A DNA stretch of 64,000 nucleotides from an uncultured Acetatifactor sp. (lineage in GTDB: Bacteria > Bacillota > Clostridia > Lachnospirales > Lachnospiraceae), in the NCBI GenBank assembly GCA_910586215.1, contig CAJUGH010000009.1, forward strand, positions 1 through 64,000, given 5' to 3'. Below, in pieces: positions 7,380-16,559 of this stretch. The translations under genes were made by a program, and so were the position numbers. Each line of letters starts with the position of its first letter. Position 1 is the stretch's first letter. The notes below the pieces were generated by a model that did not search any database, had not been told where the DNA came from, and was given only the letters and a program-made list of their open reading frames with translations.

Positions 7380-9758
7380 ATGAACGAAAAAGTATTGCAT
7401 ACACTTGAATATGATAAAATAATAGAAATGCTTGCCGGAAAAGCGGATTCCGAACCGGGAAAGCAGATGTGCAGGCAGCTTCTGCCCTCCACCGACCTGG
7501 AGTGGATCCAGAAGGGCCAGACGGAGACAAAGGATGCCCTGGAACGCATCTTCAAATTCGGTGGCACCTCTTTTGGCAGCAACCGGGATCTTGGCTTCTC
7601 CATCCGTTCCCTGGAGATCGGCAGCACCTTGAATATAGAGGAACTGCTGCGTCTGGCTGCCATGCTGGACAATGTGAACCGCATCAAGACCTATGGCAGG
7701 AAGGAGCGGGAGGACCAGCCAGAGGACAGCCTGGATGCCTATTTCGACCAGCTCACTCCCCTGACCCAGATTGCCAACGAGATCAACCGCTGTATCCTGG
7801 CGGAAGACGAGATTGCCGATGACGCCAGCCTCAAGCTCAAGAGCATCCGCCGTTCCATGATCCAGACCGGGGACAAGATCCACTCCCAGCTTACCACCAT
7901 GCTGGGAGGCGCCTACCGCACTTACCTCCAGGATGCCGTGATCACCATGCGCAACAACCGCTACTGTATCCCTGTGAAAGCCGAGTACAAGGGCCAGGTG
8001 AACGGCATGATACACGACCAGTCTGCCACAGGTTCCACCTATTTCATAGAGCCTGCTGCCGTGGTGGATCTGAATAACCGGCTCCGGGAACTGGAACTCC
8101 AGGAGAGGGAGGAGATCAATGCCATCCTGGCAGACTTAAGCGCCATGGCCGCCTCCCACACAAAGGAACTGGCCATGAACCAGAAGGTCATGACCACCCT
8201 GGACTTCATCTTCGCCAAGGCGGAACTGGCCATGGAACAGAATGCCACCAAGCCACTGTTTAACCAGGATCATTTCATCAACATCCGGAAAGGGCGGCAC
8301 CCCCTCCTTGACCGGAAAAAGGTGGTTCCCATAGACATCCACATAGGAAAAGATTTTGACCTGCTCATTGTCACTGGTCCCAACACCGGCGGCAAGACCG
8401 TGTCCCTGAAGACAGTAGGACTTTTCACCCTGATGGGCCAGGCAGGACTCCATATTCCGGCCCTGGACCGGTCAGAACTGTCCATTTTCTCAGAGGTATA
8501 TGCGGATATCGGGGATGAGCAGAGTATAGAACAGAGCCTGTCCACCTTTTCTTCCCATATGAAGAGTATCGTCCACATCCTGGACCATGCGGACGCAGAT
8601 TCCCTGTGCCTCTTCGATGAACTGGGAGCCGGAACGGATCCCACGGAAGGGGCGGCCCTGGCCATCTCCATCCTGAATTTCCTCCATGACCGGGGGATCC
8701 GCACCATGGCCACCACCCATTATAGTGAACTGAAGATCTATGCCCTTTCCACCAGCTTCGTGGAAAATGCCTGCTGTGAGTTCAACGTGGAGACCCTGCA
8801 GCCTACCTACAGGCTGCTCATCGGTATACCGGGCAAGAGCAATGCCTTCGCCATCTCTGCCAAGCTGGGACTGTCTGAGGAGATCATCGCCGCCGCCAGG
8901 GAACAGATCGGCAAGGAAGACAAGACTTTTGAGGACGTGATCTCCGACCTGGAACAAAGCCGCATTACCATAGAGAAGGAACAGCAGGAGATTGCCCGGC
9001 ACAAGGAGCAGATCCGCGCCCTCCAGGAACAGCTGCAGCAGAAAAATGAGAAGATCGACCAGACCAGGGACAAGATCCTCCGGGAAGCCAACGAGAAGGC
9101 CCGGGAGATTCTCCAGGAAGCCAAGGATATTGCAGATGAGACCATACGGGATTTCAACCGCATCGATGCAGGTACGGATATCCGTGACCTGGAGAAGAAA
9201 CGCCAGAAGGTCCGGGACAAGATCGGGGAGAAGAACCAGCATCTATCCATGAACCACGGAAAGCAGGAACCTGTCCGGAAAACCGTAGACCCGAAAAAAC
9301 TGAAAAAAGGAGATGCCGTGAAGATCCTCTCCATGGGGCTGAAGGGAACTGTCAGTTCCCTGCCGGATGCCAAGGGAGGCCTCTTCGTCCAGTGCGGCAT
9401 CATCCGCACCCAGACCAATGTAAAGGATCTGGTCTACTTAGAGGAGGGCGCCGTCTCCACCCCTGCCCCCCAGCGCAGCGGGTCCAGCAGGATGAAGATG
9501 TCCAAGGCCATGTCCATCTCCGCGGAGATCAACCTTCTGGGGAAGACCGTGGATGAAGCCATCCCTGAGCTTGACAAATACCTGGACGATGCCTACCTGG
9601 CCCACCTGCCCAGTGTCCGGGTAGTCCACGGCAAGGGAACCGGCGCATTGCGCAATGCGGTACACGGCCACTTGAAGCGCCTAAAGTATGTGAAGGAATA
9701 CCGGCTGGGAGAGTACGGCGAAGGTGACGCAGGTGTCACAATCGTCACATTCAAATAA
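7380..9758 (+). CDS. mutS2: MutS2 endonuclease/ATPase (Smr domain)
   Basis: 792 aa from the ATG at 7380, which follows AAGGGGAAAC; an in-frame ATG 72 bases earlier lacks a ribosome-binding site. MutS-like core and clamp (about 1-320), ABC-type ATPase with Walker A GPNTGGKT (about 332-339), LFDELGAGTDPTEGAAL and ATTHYSELK, a long coiled coil (about 520-620), a KOW-like segment (KKGDAVKILSMGLKGTV), and a C-terminal Smr domain ending with VHGKGTGALRNAV. MutS2 lacks the mismatch-recognition domain of MutS. It acts on recombination intermediates, and in some Firmicutes on collided ribosomes. The usual LDLRG of Smr reads INLLGKTVDEA, so nuclease activity is uncertain. It starts a rightward run with the response regulator. 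Confidence 0.93.
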   Translation: MNEKVLHTLEYDKIIEMLAGKADSEPGKQMCRQLLPSTDLEWIQKGQTETKDALERIFKFGGTSFGSNRDLGFSIRSLEIGSTLNIEELLRLAAMLDNVNRIKTYGRKEREDQPEDSLDAYFDQLTPLTQIANEINRCILAEDEIADDASLKLKSIRRSMIQTGDKIHSQLTTMLGGAYRTYLQDAVITMRNNRYCIPVKAEYKGQVNGMIHDQSATGSTYFIEPAAVVDLNNRLRELELQEREEINAILADLSAMAASHTKELAMNQKVMTTLDFIFAKAELAMEQNATKPLFNQDHFINIRKGRHPLLDRKKVVPIDIHIGKDFDLLIVTGPNTGGKTVSLKTVGLFTLMGQAGLHIPALDRSELSIFSEVYADIGDEQSIEQSLSTFSSHMKSIVHILDHADADSLCLFDELGAGTDPTEGAALAISILNFLHDRGIRTMATTHYSELKIYALSTSFVENACCEFNVETLQPTYRLLIGIPGKSNAFAISAKLGLSEEIIAAAREQIGKEDKTFEDVISDLEQSRITIEKEQQEIARHKEQIRALQEQLQQKNEKIDQTRDKILREANEKAREILQEAKDIADETIRDFNRIDAGTDIRDLEKKRQKVRDKIGEKNQHLSMNHGKQEPVRKTVDPKKLKKGDAVKILSMGLKGTVSSLPDAKGGLFVQCGIIRTQTNVKDLVYLEEGAVSTPAPQRSGSSRMKMSKAMSISAEINLLGKTVDEAIPELDKYLDDAYLAHLPSVRVVHGKGTGALRNAVHGHLKRLKYVKEYRLGEYGEGDAGVTIVTFK

Positions 9759-9830
9759 AAATGATATAAGCGTCAAAAGGTATTTTGATCCCTATGATGC
9801 CGCCAGAATCAACAACAGAAGGAGAACTTC

Positions 9831-10532
9831 ATGGTAAGCAAACAGAGAATATTAATTGTAGATGATGACAACAACATAGCGGAACTGATCTCCCTATATC
9901 TGCTGAAGGAATGCTTTGAGACACTGATCGTCAATGACGGGGAATCCGTGCTGCCGGCTATGGAGACCTTTGCCCCCAACCTGATTCTCCTGGATATCAT
10001 GTTGCCCGGCATGGACGGCTACCAGGTGTGCCGGGAAGTCCGGGCAAAATACACTCTTCCCATCATCATGCTCTCCGCAAAGGGTGAAGTCTTCGACAAG
10101 GTGCTGGGGCTGGAACTGGGGGCTGATGACTACATTGAGAAACCTTTTGATTCCAAGGAACTGGTGGCCCGTGCCAAAGCGGTACTGCGCCGGTACAAAC
10201 CTGCCATGACAGTCCCGGAGAATTCCAACGACAAATACGTGGAATATGCAGACTTGACCATCAACCTCACCAATTACTCTGTGGTCTACATGGGACGGAC
10301 AGTAGAGATGCCCCCTAAGGAACTGGAACTGCTCTATTTCCTGGCCTCCTCCCCCAACCATGTATTTACCAGGGAACAACTCCTAGACCAGATCTGGGGC
10401 TATGAGTACATCGGGGACACCCGCACCGTGGATGTCCACATCAAGCGCCTCAGGGAGAAGATCAAGGACCATGGCAACTGGAAGATTACTACCATCTGGG
10501 GAATCGGTTATAAATTTGAGGTGAGGAGTTAG
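9831..10532 (+). CDS. OmpR/PhoB-family response regulator
   Basis: 233 aa. Receiver domain with acidic pocket DDD (11-13), phosphoacceptor D55 (LILLDIMLPGMDG) and lysine in YIEKPF. The winged-helix output domain ends in the typical VDVHIKRLREKIKDHGNWKITTIWGIGYKF. The start follows AGAAGGAGAACTTC. The cognate kinase begins 13 bp after its stop, so the two form one operon. It is expected to bind DNA as a phosphorylated dimer. The target genes and the signal are unknown. Confidence 0.93.
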   Translation: MVSKQRILIVDDDNNIAELISLYLLKECFETLIVNDGESVLPAMETFAPNLILLDIMLPGMDGYQVCREVRAKYTLPIIMLSAKGEVFDKVLGLELGADDYIEKPFDSKELVARAKAVLRRYKPAMTVPENSNDKYVEYADLTINLTNYSVVYMGRTVEMPPKELELLYFLASSPNHVFTREQLLDQIWGYEYIGDTRTVDVHIKRLREKIKDHGNWKITTIWGIGYKFEVRS

Positions 10533-10545
10533 AGACCAGAAACCT

Positions 10546-11973
10546 ATGAAAAAAACCTTATACTTAAAATTTGTGCTGGCCTACTTCATCTTCGGGGTAT
10601 TCAGCTTTATCGTGGTAGCCACCTTTGTACCCAACATGACCATGGAGCACCTGGTCCGGGAAAAAGCCGACAGCCTCTATACAGAAGCTACCATGATTGC
10701 TGACACCTATGCCAGTGGCCTCTACACCAGCGACACGGACCTGGAGACTGTAAAAGACCAGCTTGATTTCCTGGCCGTGTGCCTGGGATCTGCCATCCGG
10801 ATCATCAACCCTTCTGGCAGACTGGTTCTGGACACGGAACTGCCCCTTAATGTGGATGATGTAATCATCATTGACGCCTTTGACCCCACCGTCACAGGAA
10901 ATTCCTACTATATCGTAAACGACTTTTTTGGCAGCTTTGAATCGGATGTGCTCAGTGTGTTCGCCCCCATCACCAGCAGTTTCAAGGTGAAGGGATATGT
11001 GGTTATCCACTATGATATGATTGACATGACCAAGTCCTGCAACAGCCTCCTGAGTATCTCCTATGTCATGCTGGTGATATTTTTATTGCTGTCCTTGATC
11101 ATACTGATCTTCTTCACGGAGATTGTGTATGTGCCCCTGCGGAAGATTACCTATGCCACGGAGCAATATGCCGAGGGAAACATGCATTATGAATTCCAGG
11201 TGGAAAGTGATGACGAGATCGGCTACCTGGCAGCCTGCCTGAACTATATGGCCAGCCAGATTGCTGGGGCTGAGGATGACCAGAAGAAATTCGTGGCCAA
11301 TGTATCCCATGATTTCCGCTCCCCCCTTACCTCCATAAGGGGATATCTGGATGCAATGATAGACGGTACCATTCCACCGGAACTCCATGAGAAATACCTG
11401 GGGATCCTGCTCAATGAGACAGAACGGCTTACCAAGCTTACCAACAGTCTGCTGATGCTCAATAACCTGAATACAAAGGGAATGCTCTTAGACCGCACGG
11501 ATTTCGACATCAATGGTATCATACGCAGCACGGCTGCCTCCTTTGAGGGCACCTGCAAGAGTAAGACCATGGCCATTGAACTGATCCTCACCGGGGATGA
11601 ACTGTATGTACACGCAGACATGGACAAGATCCAGCAGGTACTCTATAACCTGATAGACAATGCCATCAAGTTCAGCCACCATGATTCCGTCATCAAGGTA
11701 GAGACTTCCTTGAAGAAGAACAAGCTTTTTACCTCCATCAAGGACACAGGTATCGGCATCCCCAAGGATAACTTGAAGCTGATCTGGGACAGATTCTACA
11801 AATCAGACCTGTCCAGGGGCAAGGACAAGAAGGGAACCGGCCTGGGGCTGTCCATCGTAAAGGAGATTATCAACTGCCACGGTGAGCACATCAATGTAAT
11901 CAGCACGGAGGGTGTGGGCACGGAATTCATCTTCTCCCTGCCATTATCCGCGGAAAACGAGGAAGAAGATTAG
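10546..11973 (+). CDS. Sensor histidine kinase, partner of the preceding regulator
   Basis: 475 aa. Two membrane helices (about 8-28 and 172-193) flank an extracytoplasmic sensor of about 140 residues with a PAS-like/dCache-like look (RIINPSGRLVLDTELPL). A HAMP segment (about 194-245) leads to HisKA with phosphoacceptor H255 (NVSHDFRSPLTSIRGY) and a complete HATPase (N box LIDNAIKFS, G1 DTGIGI, G2 GTGLGLSIVKEI). It autophosphorylates and passes phosphate to the OmpR-type regulator. Translation follows the regulator within 13 bp. Layout and length are typical of Firmicute kinases; the ligand cannot be inferred. Confidence 0.92.
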   Translation: MKKTLYLKFVLAYFIFGVFSFIVVATFVPNMTMEHLVREKADSLYTEATMIADTYASGLYTSDTDLETVKDQLDFLAVCLGSAIRIINPSGRLVLDTELPLNVDDVIIIDAFDPTVTGNSYYIVNDFFGSFESDVLSVFAPITSSFKVKGYVVIHYDMIDMTKSCNSLLSISYVMLVIFLLLSLIILIFFTEIVYVPLRKITYATEQYAEGNMHYEFQVESDDEIGYLAACLNYMASQIAGAEDDQKKFVANVSHDFRSPLTSIRGYLDAMIDGTIPPELHEKYLGILLNETERLTKLTNSLLMLNNLNTKGMLLDRTDFDINGIIRSTAASFEGTCKSKTMAIELILTGDELYVHADMDKIQQVLYNLIDNAIKFSHHDSVIKVETSLKKNKLFTSIKDTGIGIPKDNLKLIWDRFYKSDLSRGKDKKGTGLGLSIVKEIINCHGEHINVISTEGVGTEFIFSLPLSAENEEED

Positions 11974-11980
11974 TTTCTCC

Positions 11981-12146
11981 CTAGTATAATCCACCTAAAT
12001 TATCCCTATGTTTTGCTGGTCTAAATTTCCACCTGACTGCGTTGTCTTCACTCAACGATGCCACCGCATCGCCTCGTTCAGCCGCCTTGCAGGCTGAAAA
12101 TTTATCCTGCGCCAAACATACGGGCAATTAGGGTGGATTACACTAG
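11981..12146. repeat. 166-bp palindromic MITE-like element
   Basis: The ends are inverted repeats of about 38-40 bp. The left arm (from 11981, CTAGTATAATCCACC) matches the reverse complement of the right arm (ending 12146, from CTAGTGTAATCCACC) with a few mismatches and one indel. Inside are smaller hairpins: CGATGC/GCATCG around 12055-12070 and CAGCC/GGCTG around 12079-12096. Both outer ends finish in CTAG. The element starts 7 bp after the kinase stop, and its other end supplies the TAG stop of the convergent gene. It could work as a two-way terminator, or be a small transposon relic. No second copy was seen in the window. Confidence 0.7.
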
Positions 12147-12886
12147 TTGTACAGTACGGTATACACATACTGGTTCCCCTTCTTCCCCACCCTGGTCACA
12201 ATGCCTACATGATACAGGATATGCAGCACGGTCTGGGCCAGTGGTACGGGAATATGGGCTGCCCTGGCAAATTCCCTGGAGGTGAAGATATCCTCCAGTT
12301 CATAAGGCACAAACTGCATATAATCCTCCAGCCGGGTGATCTCTACCTCCTCCACCAGTTCCAGAGGGATACGGTCATACCGGCTGGATCCTTTTTTCCT
12401 GTCCTTGCTCCACCCGTTTAACAGCCTGTATTCCTCCATGTCCAGGAGTACCAGCCGGATGCGCAGGTTGGGATCCTTCAGGAACATCTTGATCTTGTAC
12501 AGTTCCGCGAAGGCCATGTAGGGATTCCCTTTTACAGGGGACTTTCTCCTGGCACTCAGTTCCCCGCTCTCCTCGTCGATCCAGATCAGCCATTTCTGGC
12601 GGGGGATGGGATACACGATCGTCACCGGGTACTGGGCAAGGAAACAGGACAGCTTTCCCCGCAGCTTGTCAAACTGCCTGGTCTGGATCTCTATGATCTC
12701 CCCGTCTGCGTAGATATCTGCCACATAATTGTCTATGGGAATCTCCTGCCTGTCCTCATCCGGCTCATAATAATTCTTCAATATGGCATGGACAGACTTC
12801 TCTGCCAGGGTGCCGATCCCCAGACGCTGCCTGTCCACACCAATTATTTTTTTCCTGGCTGTATCAAATTTTTCCTGGTTTATCAT
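12143..12886 (-). CDS. Putative PD-(D/E)XK-like protein with C-terminal winged helix
   Basis: 247 aa, no family name recognised. Residues 25-70 show a helix glutamate (E29 in GTLAEKSVHAIL), a strand aspartate (D57 in NYVADIYADG) and E66-x-Q68 (IIEIQT), spaced like the PD-(D/E)XK core with Q in place of K. The C-terminal 60 residues (FTSREFARAAHIPVPLAQ to VGKKGNQYVYTVLY) look like a winged helix. That suggests a nucleic-acid-acting protein, but this is inference. No clear ribosome-binding site precedes ATG 12886. The stop TAG lies inside the end of the MITE-like element, so the C-terminus may have been set by that insertion. Confidence 0.6.
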   Translation of the reverse strand: MINQEKFDTARKKIIGVDRQRLGIGTLAEKSVHAILKNYYEPDEDRQEIPIDNYVADIYADGEIIEIQTRQFDKLRGKLSCFLAQYPVTIVYPIPRQKWLIWIDEESGELSARRKSPVKGNPYMAFAELYKIKMFLKDPNLRIRLVLLDMEEYRLLNGWSKDRKKGSSRYDRIPLELVEEVEITRLEDYMQFVPYELEDIFTSREFARAAHIPVPLAQTVLHILYHVGIVTRVGKKGNQYVYTVLYN

Positions 12887-13162
12887 AGTTTCAAAGATAT
12901 TTTGTGTCTATCCATTTGCTCATTGCCCGTGGGAATCATGTCTGATGTACTTTCCCAACATTATACCTTCTTACGTCCTGTCCGGCAATGAAAAATTTAT
13001 TTACTTTTCACGGCTTGCCATTCAAAGCAACAAATTTCTACTTACCTAAAAATAATGATGTAAATATTGGTAATAATATGATACAATAAGTGCAGGAAAT
13101 TCGGAAACAATTAGAACAATTAAAGGCAAATTATAACAACAAGAAAGGCATGGTGCAAAATT

Positions 13163-13927
13163 ATGAAAATTTTTGCAGCAAAGGACTACACCGACTTAAG
13201 CCGTAAGGCCGCCAACATCATCTCTGCCCAGGTTATCATGAAACCGGATGCAGTGCTGGGTCTTGCCACGGGATCCACGCCCATCGGCACTTACAAGCAG
13301 CTCCGGGAGTGGTATGAGAAAGGAGACCTGGATTTCTCCCAGGTACACAGCATCAACCTGGACGAGTACAAGGGACTCTCCGGCACCCACGACCAAAGTT
13401 ACCGCTATTTCATGAATCACAACCTGTTCGACCACATCAACATCCAGAAGGAAAACACGGATGTACCGAACGGCCTTGCCGGGCAGGCAGAGGAAGAATG
13501 TGCCCGCTATGACGCGCTGATCCGCAGCAGGGGCGGGATCGACCTCCAGCTTCTGGGTATTGGCGGCAACGGGCATATTGGCTTCAATGAACCTGCTGAC
13601 ACCTTTCAGGCAGGTACCCATGTGGTAACCTTGACAGAAGAGACCAGACAGGCCAATGCCAGGTTCTTCGAATCCATTGACCAGGTTCCCACCCACGCCC
13701 TGACCATGGGCATCAAAGGCATCATGACTGCCAGCAAAGTCCTGCTCTTAGCTTCCGGGGAAGGAAAGGCAGAAGCCGTATACAACTCCTTCTTCGGTCC
13801 CGTAACGCCCTCTGTGCCTGCTTCTATCTTACAGTTGCACAGGGACTGCATCGTAATAGCAGATGAAGCCGCCCTTTCCCTGACTAGGGAGAAGATCTCC
13901 TGGGAGGGTGCTGTATATGATTGTTAA
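13163..13927 (+). CDS. nagB: Glucosamine-6-phosphate deaminase
   Basis: 254 aa, slightly longer than the usual 240-250. Family motifs: LGLATGSTPIGTY, SINLDEYKGL (with catalytic D/E), and the phosphate-binding GIGGNGHIGFNEP. It converts glucosamine-6-phosphate to fructose-6-phosphate and ammonia in the cytoplasm, feeding amino sugars into glycolysis. nagA starts inside its last codons, so the pair is translated together and covers the last two steps of N-acetylglucosamine use. No PTS transporter or NagR-type regulator is nearby. The ribosome-binding site is weak, and I see no defensible promoter in the roughly 276-bp gap before it. Confidence 0.95.
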   Translation: MKIFAAKDYTDLSRKAANIISAQVIMKPDAVLGLATGSTPIGTYKQLREWYEKGDLDFSQVHSINLDEYKGLSGTHDQSYRYFMNHNLFDHINIQKENTDVPNGLAGQAEEECARYDALIRSRGGIDLQLLGIGGNGHIGFNEPADTFQAGTHVVTLTEETRQANARFFESIDQVPTHALTMGIKGIMTASKVLLLASGEGKAEAVYNSFFGPVTPSVPASILQLHRDCIVIADEAALSLTREKISWEGAVYDC

Positions 13928-15032
13928 GAATGGAACCGTCTTCCAGGAAGATCAGACTTTTTCCAGGAGAGACCTATATATAGAAAATGGAAAAATTGTG
14001 GATTCCTCCACATCAATCACGGATACCACCGTAATAGATGCACAGGGACTGTATGTGCTTCCCGGGCTGGTGGATATCCACAGCCATGGAGCCGTAGGAC
14101 ATGACTTTTCAGATGGCAATCTGGATGGGCTGAAGGAAATCCTGGCTTATGAATATGCCCATGGCGTTACCTCCTACTGTCCTACCTCCATGACCATTGA
14201 GAAGGAACTACTCCAGAAGCTATTCCGTTCCATGGGGGACTGGGAAGACCAGCCGGGACTATCCCATGTAGCCGGCATCAATATGGAAGGTCCTTTCCTT
14301 GACGTATCCAGAAAAGGTGCCCACAGGCCGGAATGTATCCTTCCCCCGGATGTGGATTTCTTCCGGGAATGCAATGCATCCTGTGGAAAACGGATCCGCC
14401 TGGTCACACTGGCACCTAATGTGGAAGGAGCCATGGACTTTATCCGGGCCCTTTCCGGGGATGTGACAATCTCCTTAGGGCACAGTGCCGCAGATTATGA
14501 CACTGCCAGGAAGGCCATCCAGGCAGGGGCAGACCATGTGACCCACCTGTACAATGCCATGAATCCCCTGGGACACAGGGCACCAGGCATCATCGGCGCT
14601 GCATCTGAGTCAGATACCTGCGTGGCGGAACTGATCTGTGACGGCATCCATGTCCATGAGAGCATGGTGCGGGTTGCCTTTAAGCTGTTCCCCGGCAGGA
14701 TTGCCCTCATCAGTGATTCCATGCGGGCTACCGGCATGGAGAACGGCACCTATGACCTGGGTGGACAGCAGGTGACAGTGAACGGCAGGCTGGCTACCCT
14801 GGCAGACGGTACCATTGCCGGTTCCGCTACCAATGTCTACGACTGTATGAAGATGGCTGTATCCTTCGGTATCCCCCTGGAAGAGGCTATTACCGCTGCC
14901 ACCATGACCCCGGCTAAGAGCATTGGTATCTATGATGAGGTTGGATCCCTTACCCCCGGAAAACGGGCAGATGTGATCCTGGTAGATAAAGATTTGAACC
15001 TGGTGAAGGTAGTAGGCGCAGGTGCAGCTTAA
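13917..15032 (+). CDS. nagA: N-acetylglucosamine-6-phosphate deacetylase
   Basis: 371 aa from ATG 13917, which has GGAGG nine bases upstream inside nagB and overlaps nagB by 11 bp. Amidohydrolase TIM barrel with metal and active-site motifs HSHGAVGHDF, NMEGPFLD, SLGHSAADYDTA, HLYNAMNPLGHRAPG and ALISDSMRATG (catalytic Asp). It removes acetate from N-acetylglucosamine-6-phosphate and hands glucosamine-6-phosphate to NagB. Substrates would come from dietary or host glycans, or from recycled peptidoglycan. A strong terminator follows directly. Confidence 0.95.
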   Translation: MIVKNGTVFQEDQTFSRRDLYIENGKIVDSSTSITDTTVIDAQGLYVLPGLVDIHSHGAVGHDFSDGNLDGLKEILAYEYAHGVTSYCPTSMTIEKELLQKLFRSMGDWEDQPGLSHVAGINMEGPFLDVSRKGAHRPECILPPDVDFFRECNASCGKRIRLVTLAPNVEGAMDFIRALSGDVTISLGHSAADYDTARKAIQAGADHVTHLYNAMNPLGHRAPGIIGAASESDTCVAELICDGIHVHESMVRVAFKLFPGRIALISDSMRATGMENGTYDLGGQQVTVNGRLATLADGTIAGSATNVYDCMKMAVSFGIPLEEAITAATMTPAKSIGIYDEVGSLTPGKRADVILVDKDLNLVKVVGAGAA

Positions 15033-15043
15033 TCCTCTTAAGA

Positions 15044-15078
15044 AAAAGGACTATGATGGATACCATCATAGTCCTTTT
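15044..15078. terminator. Intrinsic terminator after nagA
   Basis: Perfect 16-bp stem AAAAGGACTATGATGG / CCATCATAGTCCTTTT with a 3-nt loop. A-runs and T-runs on either side let it act in both directions, serving nagA and the convergent antiporter gene. Confidence 0.9.
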
Positions 15079-15099
15079 ATGATGACATAAACAATCCCT

Positions 15100-16290
15100 T
15101 TAAGCAGTTGCCTCTGCCGTCTTTCCATCCCTTGCATATAATATCTTCAAGATAATCGGTGTGAAAATGCTGGACACCACGATCAGCAGGATCACTGCCG
15201 CAAAATATTCTGATGTCAATAATCCCACTGACAGACCTTTCTGTGCCACGATCAAGGCCACTTCTCCCCTGGTCATCATCCCCACCCCGATTTTCAAGCT
15301 GTCCGGGAAGGAGAATCTGCAGACTTTGGCCATCAGTCCGCAGCCCACGATCTTGGCCACCAATGCCACTACCACGAATCCTACAGAGAAAAGGAGGATG
15401 CTTCCATTGACATGGTCAATGCTGGTCTTAAATCCTATGCTGGCAAAAAAGATGGGACCGAAAATCATATAAGAACTAATCTCCATCTTCTGGTCAATAT
15501 AGGAGGAATCCCGGATAGAACAGAGCACGATTCCCGCCACATAGGCGCCTGTAATATCTGCAATCCCAAAAAAGTGTTCCGCAGCATAGGCGAAGAAAAA
15601 ACACAGGGCAAGGCTAAGGATGGGAATCCTCTGGGTGTGGGGATACCGGTCATCCAGTATCTTGAACAGTTTATACACTATAATACCCACCACAAAGGCC
15701 ATGATGAAGAATAGGACAGTGGATAACACCACGCTGCCGGGATTGGAATCCGGATTCTTGAACCCGATCACAAAAGTCAGCACAATGATACCGATCACAT
15801 CATCGATAATGGCTGCACTGAGTATGGTCGTACCTACTTTTCCCTTCAGCTTCCCCATTTCCTTCAAGGACTGGACCGTAATGCTGACACTGGTGGCTGT
15901 CATGATCACACCAATGAATACAGCCACATAAAATTTCTCGGATCCCCAGGGCGCTGTCCCATAGAATCCCATATACAGAAGGGTACCTCCCACCAGGGGT
16001 ACAAACACACCTGCACAGGCAATCAGGAAAGCCACAGGGCCTGTCTTCATCAGTTCCTTCAGGTCTGTCTCCAGCCCTGCTGAGAACATCAGCAGTACCA
16101 CACCAATCTCTGCCATCTGCACCAGGAAATCAGACTGCTGTACCAGCCCCAGTACACTGGGACCTATAAGCAGACCTGCAATGATCTCCCCCACCACCTG
16201 GGGTGCCTTACATTTCCTGGCCAGGATTCCGAAAGTCTTCGCAAATATAATAATAATGGCCAGATCCTTAAATACATTGTAAGCTTCCAT
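15100..16290 (-). CDS. Cation:proton antiporter, CPA2/KefB-like
   Basis: 396 aa from ATG 16290, preceded by AAGGAG seven bases upstream; an upstream in-frame ATG lacks one. About 11-12 hydrophobic helices span the whole protein. The start region APQVVGEIIAGLLIGPSVLG, GVVLLMFSAGLETDL, and SAAIIDDVIGIIVL (with the paired acidic residues of CPA2 antiporters) are diagnostic. It should exchange Na+ or K+ for H+ across the membrane. There is no C-terminal TrkA-N/RCK domain, unlike KefB/KefC. It is monocistronic and convergent with nagBA. Confidence 0.88.
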   Translation of the reverse strand: MEAYNVFKDLAIIIIFAKTFGILARKCKAPQVVGEIIAGLLIGPSVLGLVQQSDFLVQMAEIGVVLLMFSAGLETDLKELMKTGPVAFLIACAGVFVPLVGGTLLYMGFYGTAPWGSEKFYVAVFIGVIMTATSVSITVQSLKEMGKLKGKVGTTILSAAIIDDVIGIIVLTFVIGFKNPDSNPGSVVLSTVLFFIMAFVVGIIVYKLFKILDDRYPHTQRIPILSLALCFFFAYAAEHFFGIADITGAYVAGIVLCSIRDSSYIDQKMEISSYMIFGPIFFASIGFKTSIDHVNGSILLFSVGFVVVALVAKIVGCGLMAKVCRFSFPDSLKIGVGMMTRGEVALIVAQKGLSVGLLTSEYFAAVILLIVVSSIFTPIILKILYARDGKTAEATA

Positions 16291-16521
16291 GTCAGTCTCC
16301 TTCACCATTCCCGGAAAAATGTATTTCACATGCATTCTTCTGAAAAATCCATTTCTATCAAACTTCCAAATTCTGATTATAGCACGATTTTTTTATCCGT
16401 AAAGTAGTATTCTTGAAAAATTTCAGTCCATATATAGGCAAAAGGAACTTCACAGGCAGCAGAGAATGCTGTAAGGTATGGTTTTGTGAATGGCGCACCT
16501 AAACAGACAGCATATTTCTGG

Positions 16522-16555
16522 AAAAAATACACCAGGGTATAACGCCCTGGCGTAT
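16522..16555 (-). terminator. Intrinsic terminator of the dnaA-to-gyrA operon
   Basis: On the minus strand, ATACGCCAGGG and CCCTGGTGTAT pair and are followed by TTTTTT (16527-16522). It sits 5 bp past the gyrA stop. The remainder up to the antiporter gene (16291-16521) shows nothing else. Confidence 0.85.
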
Positions 16556-16559
16556 CTTA

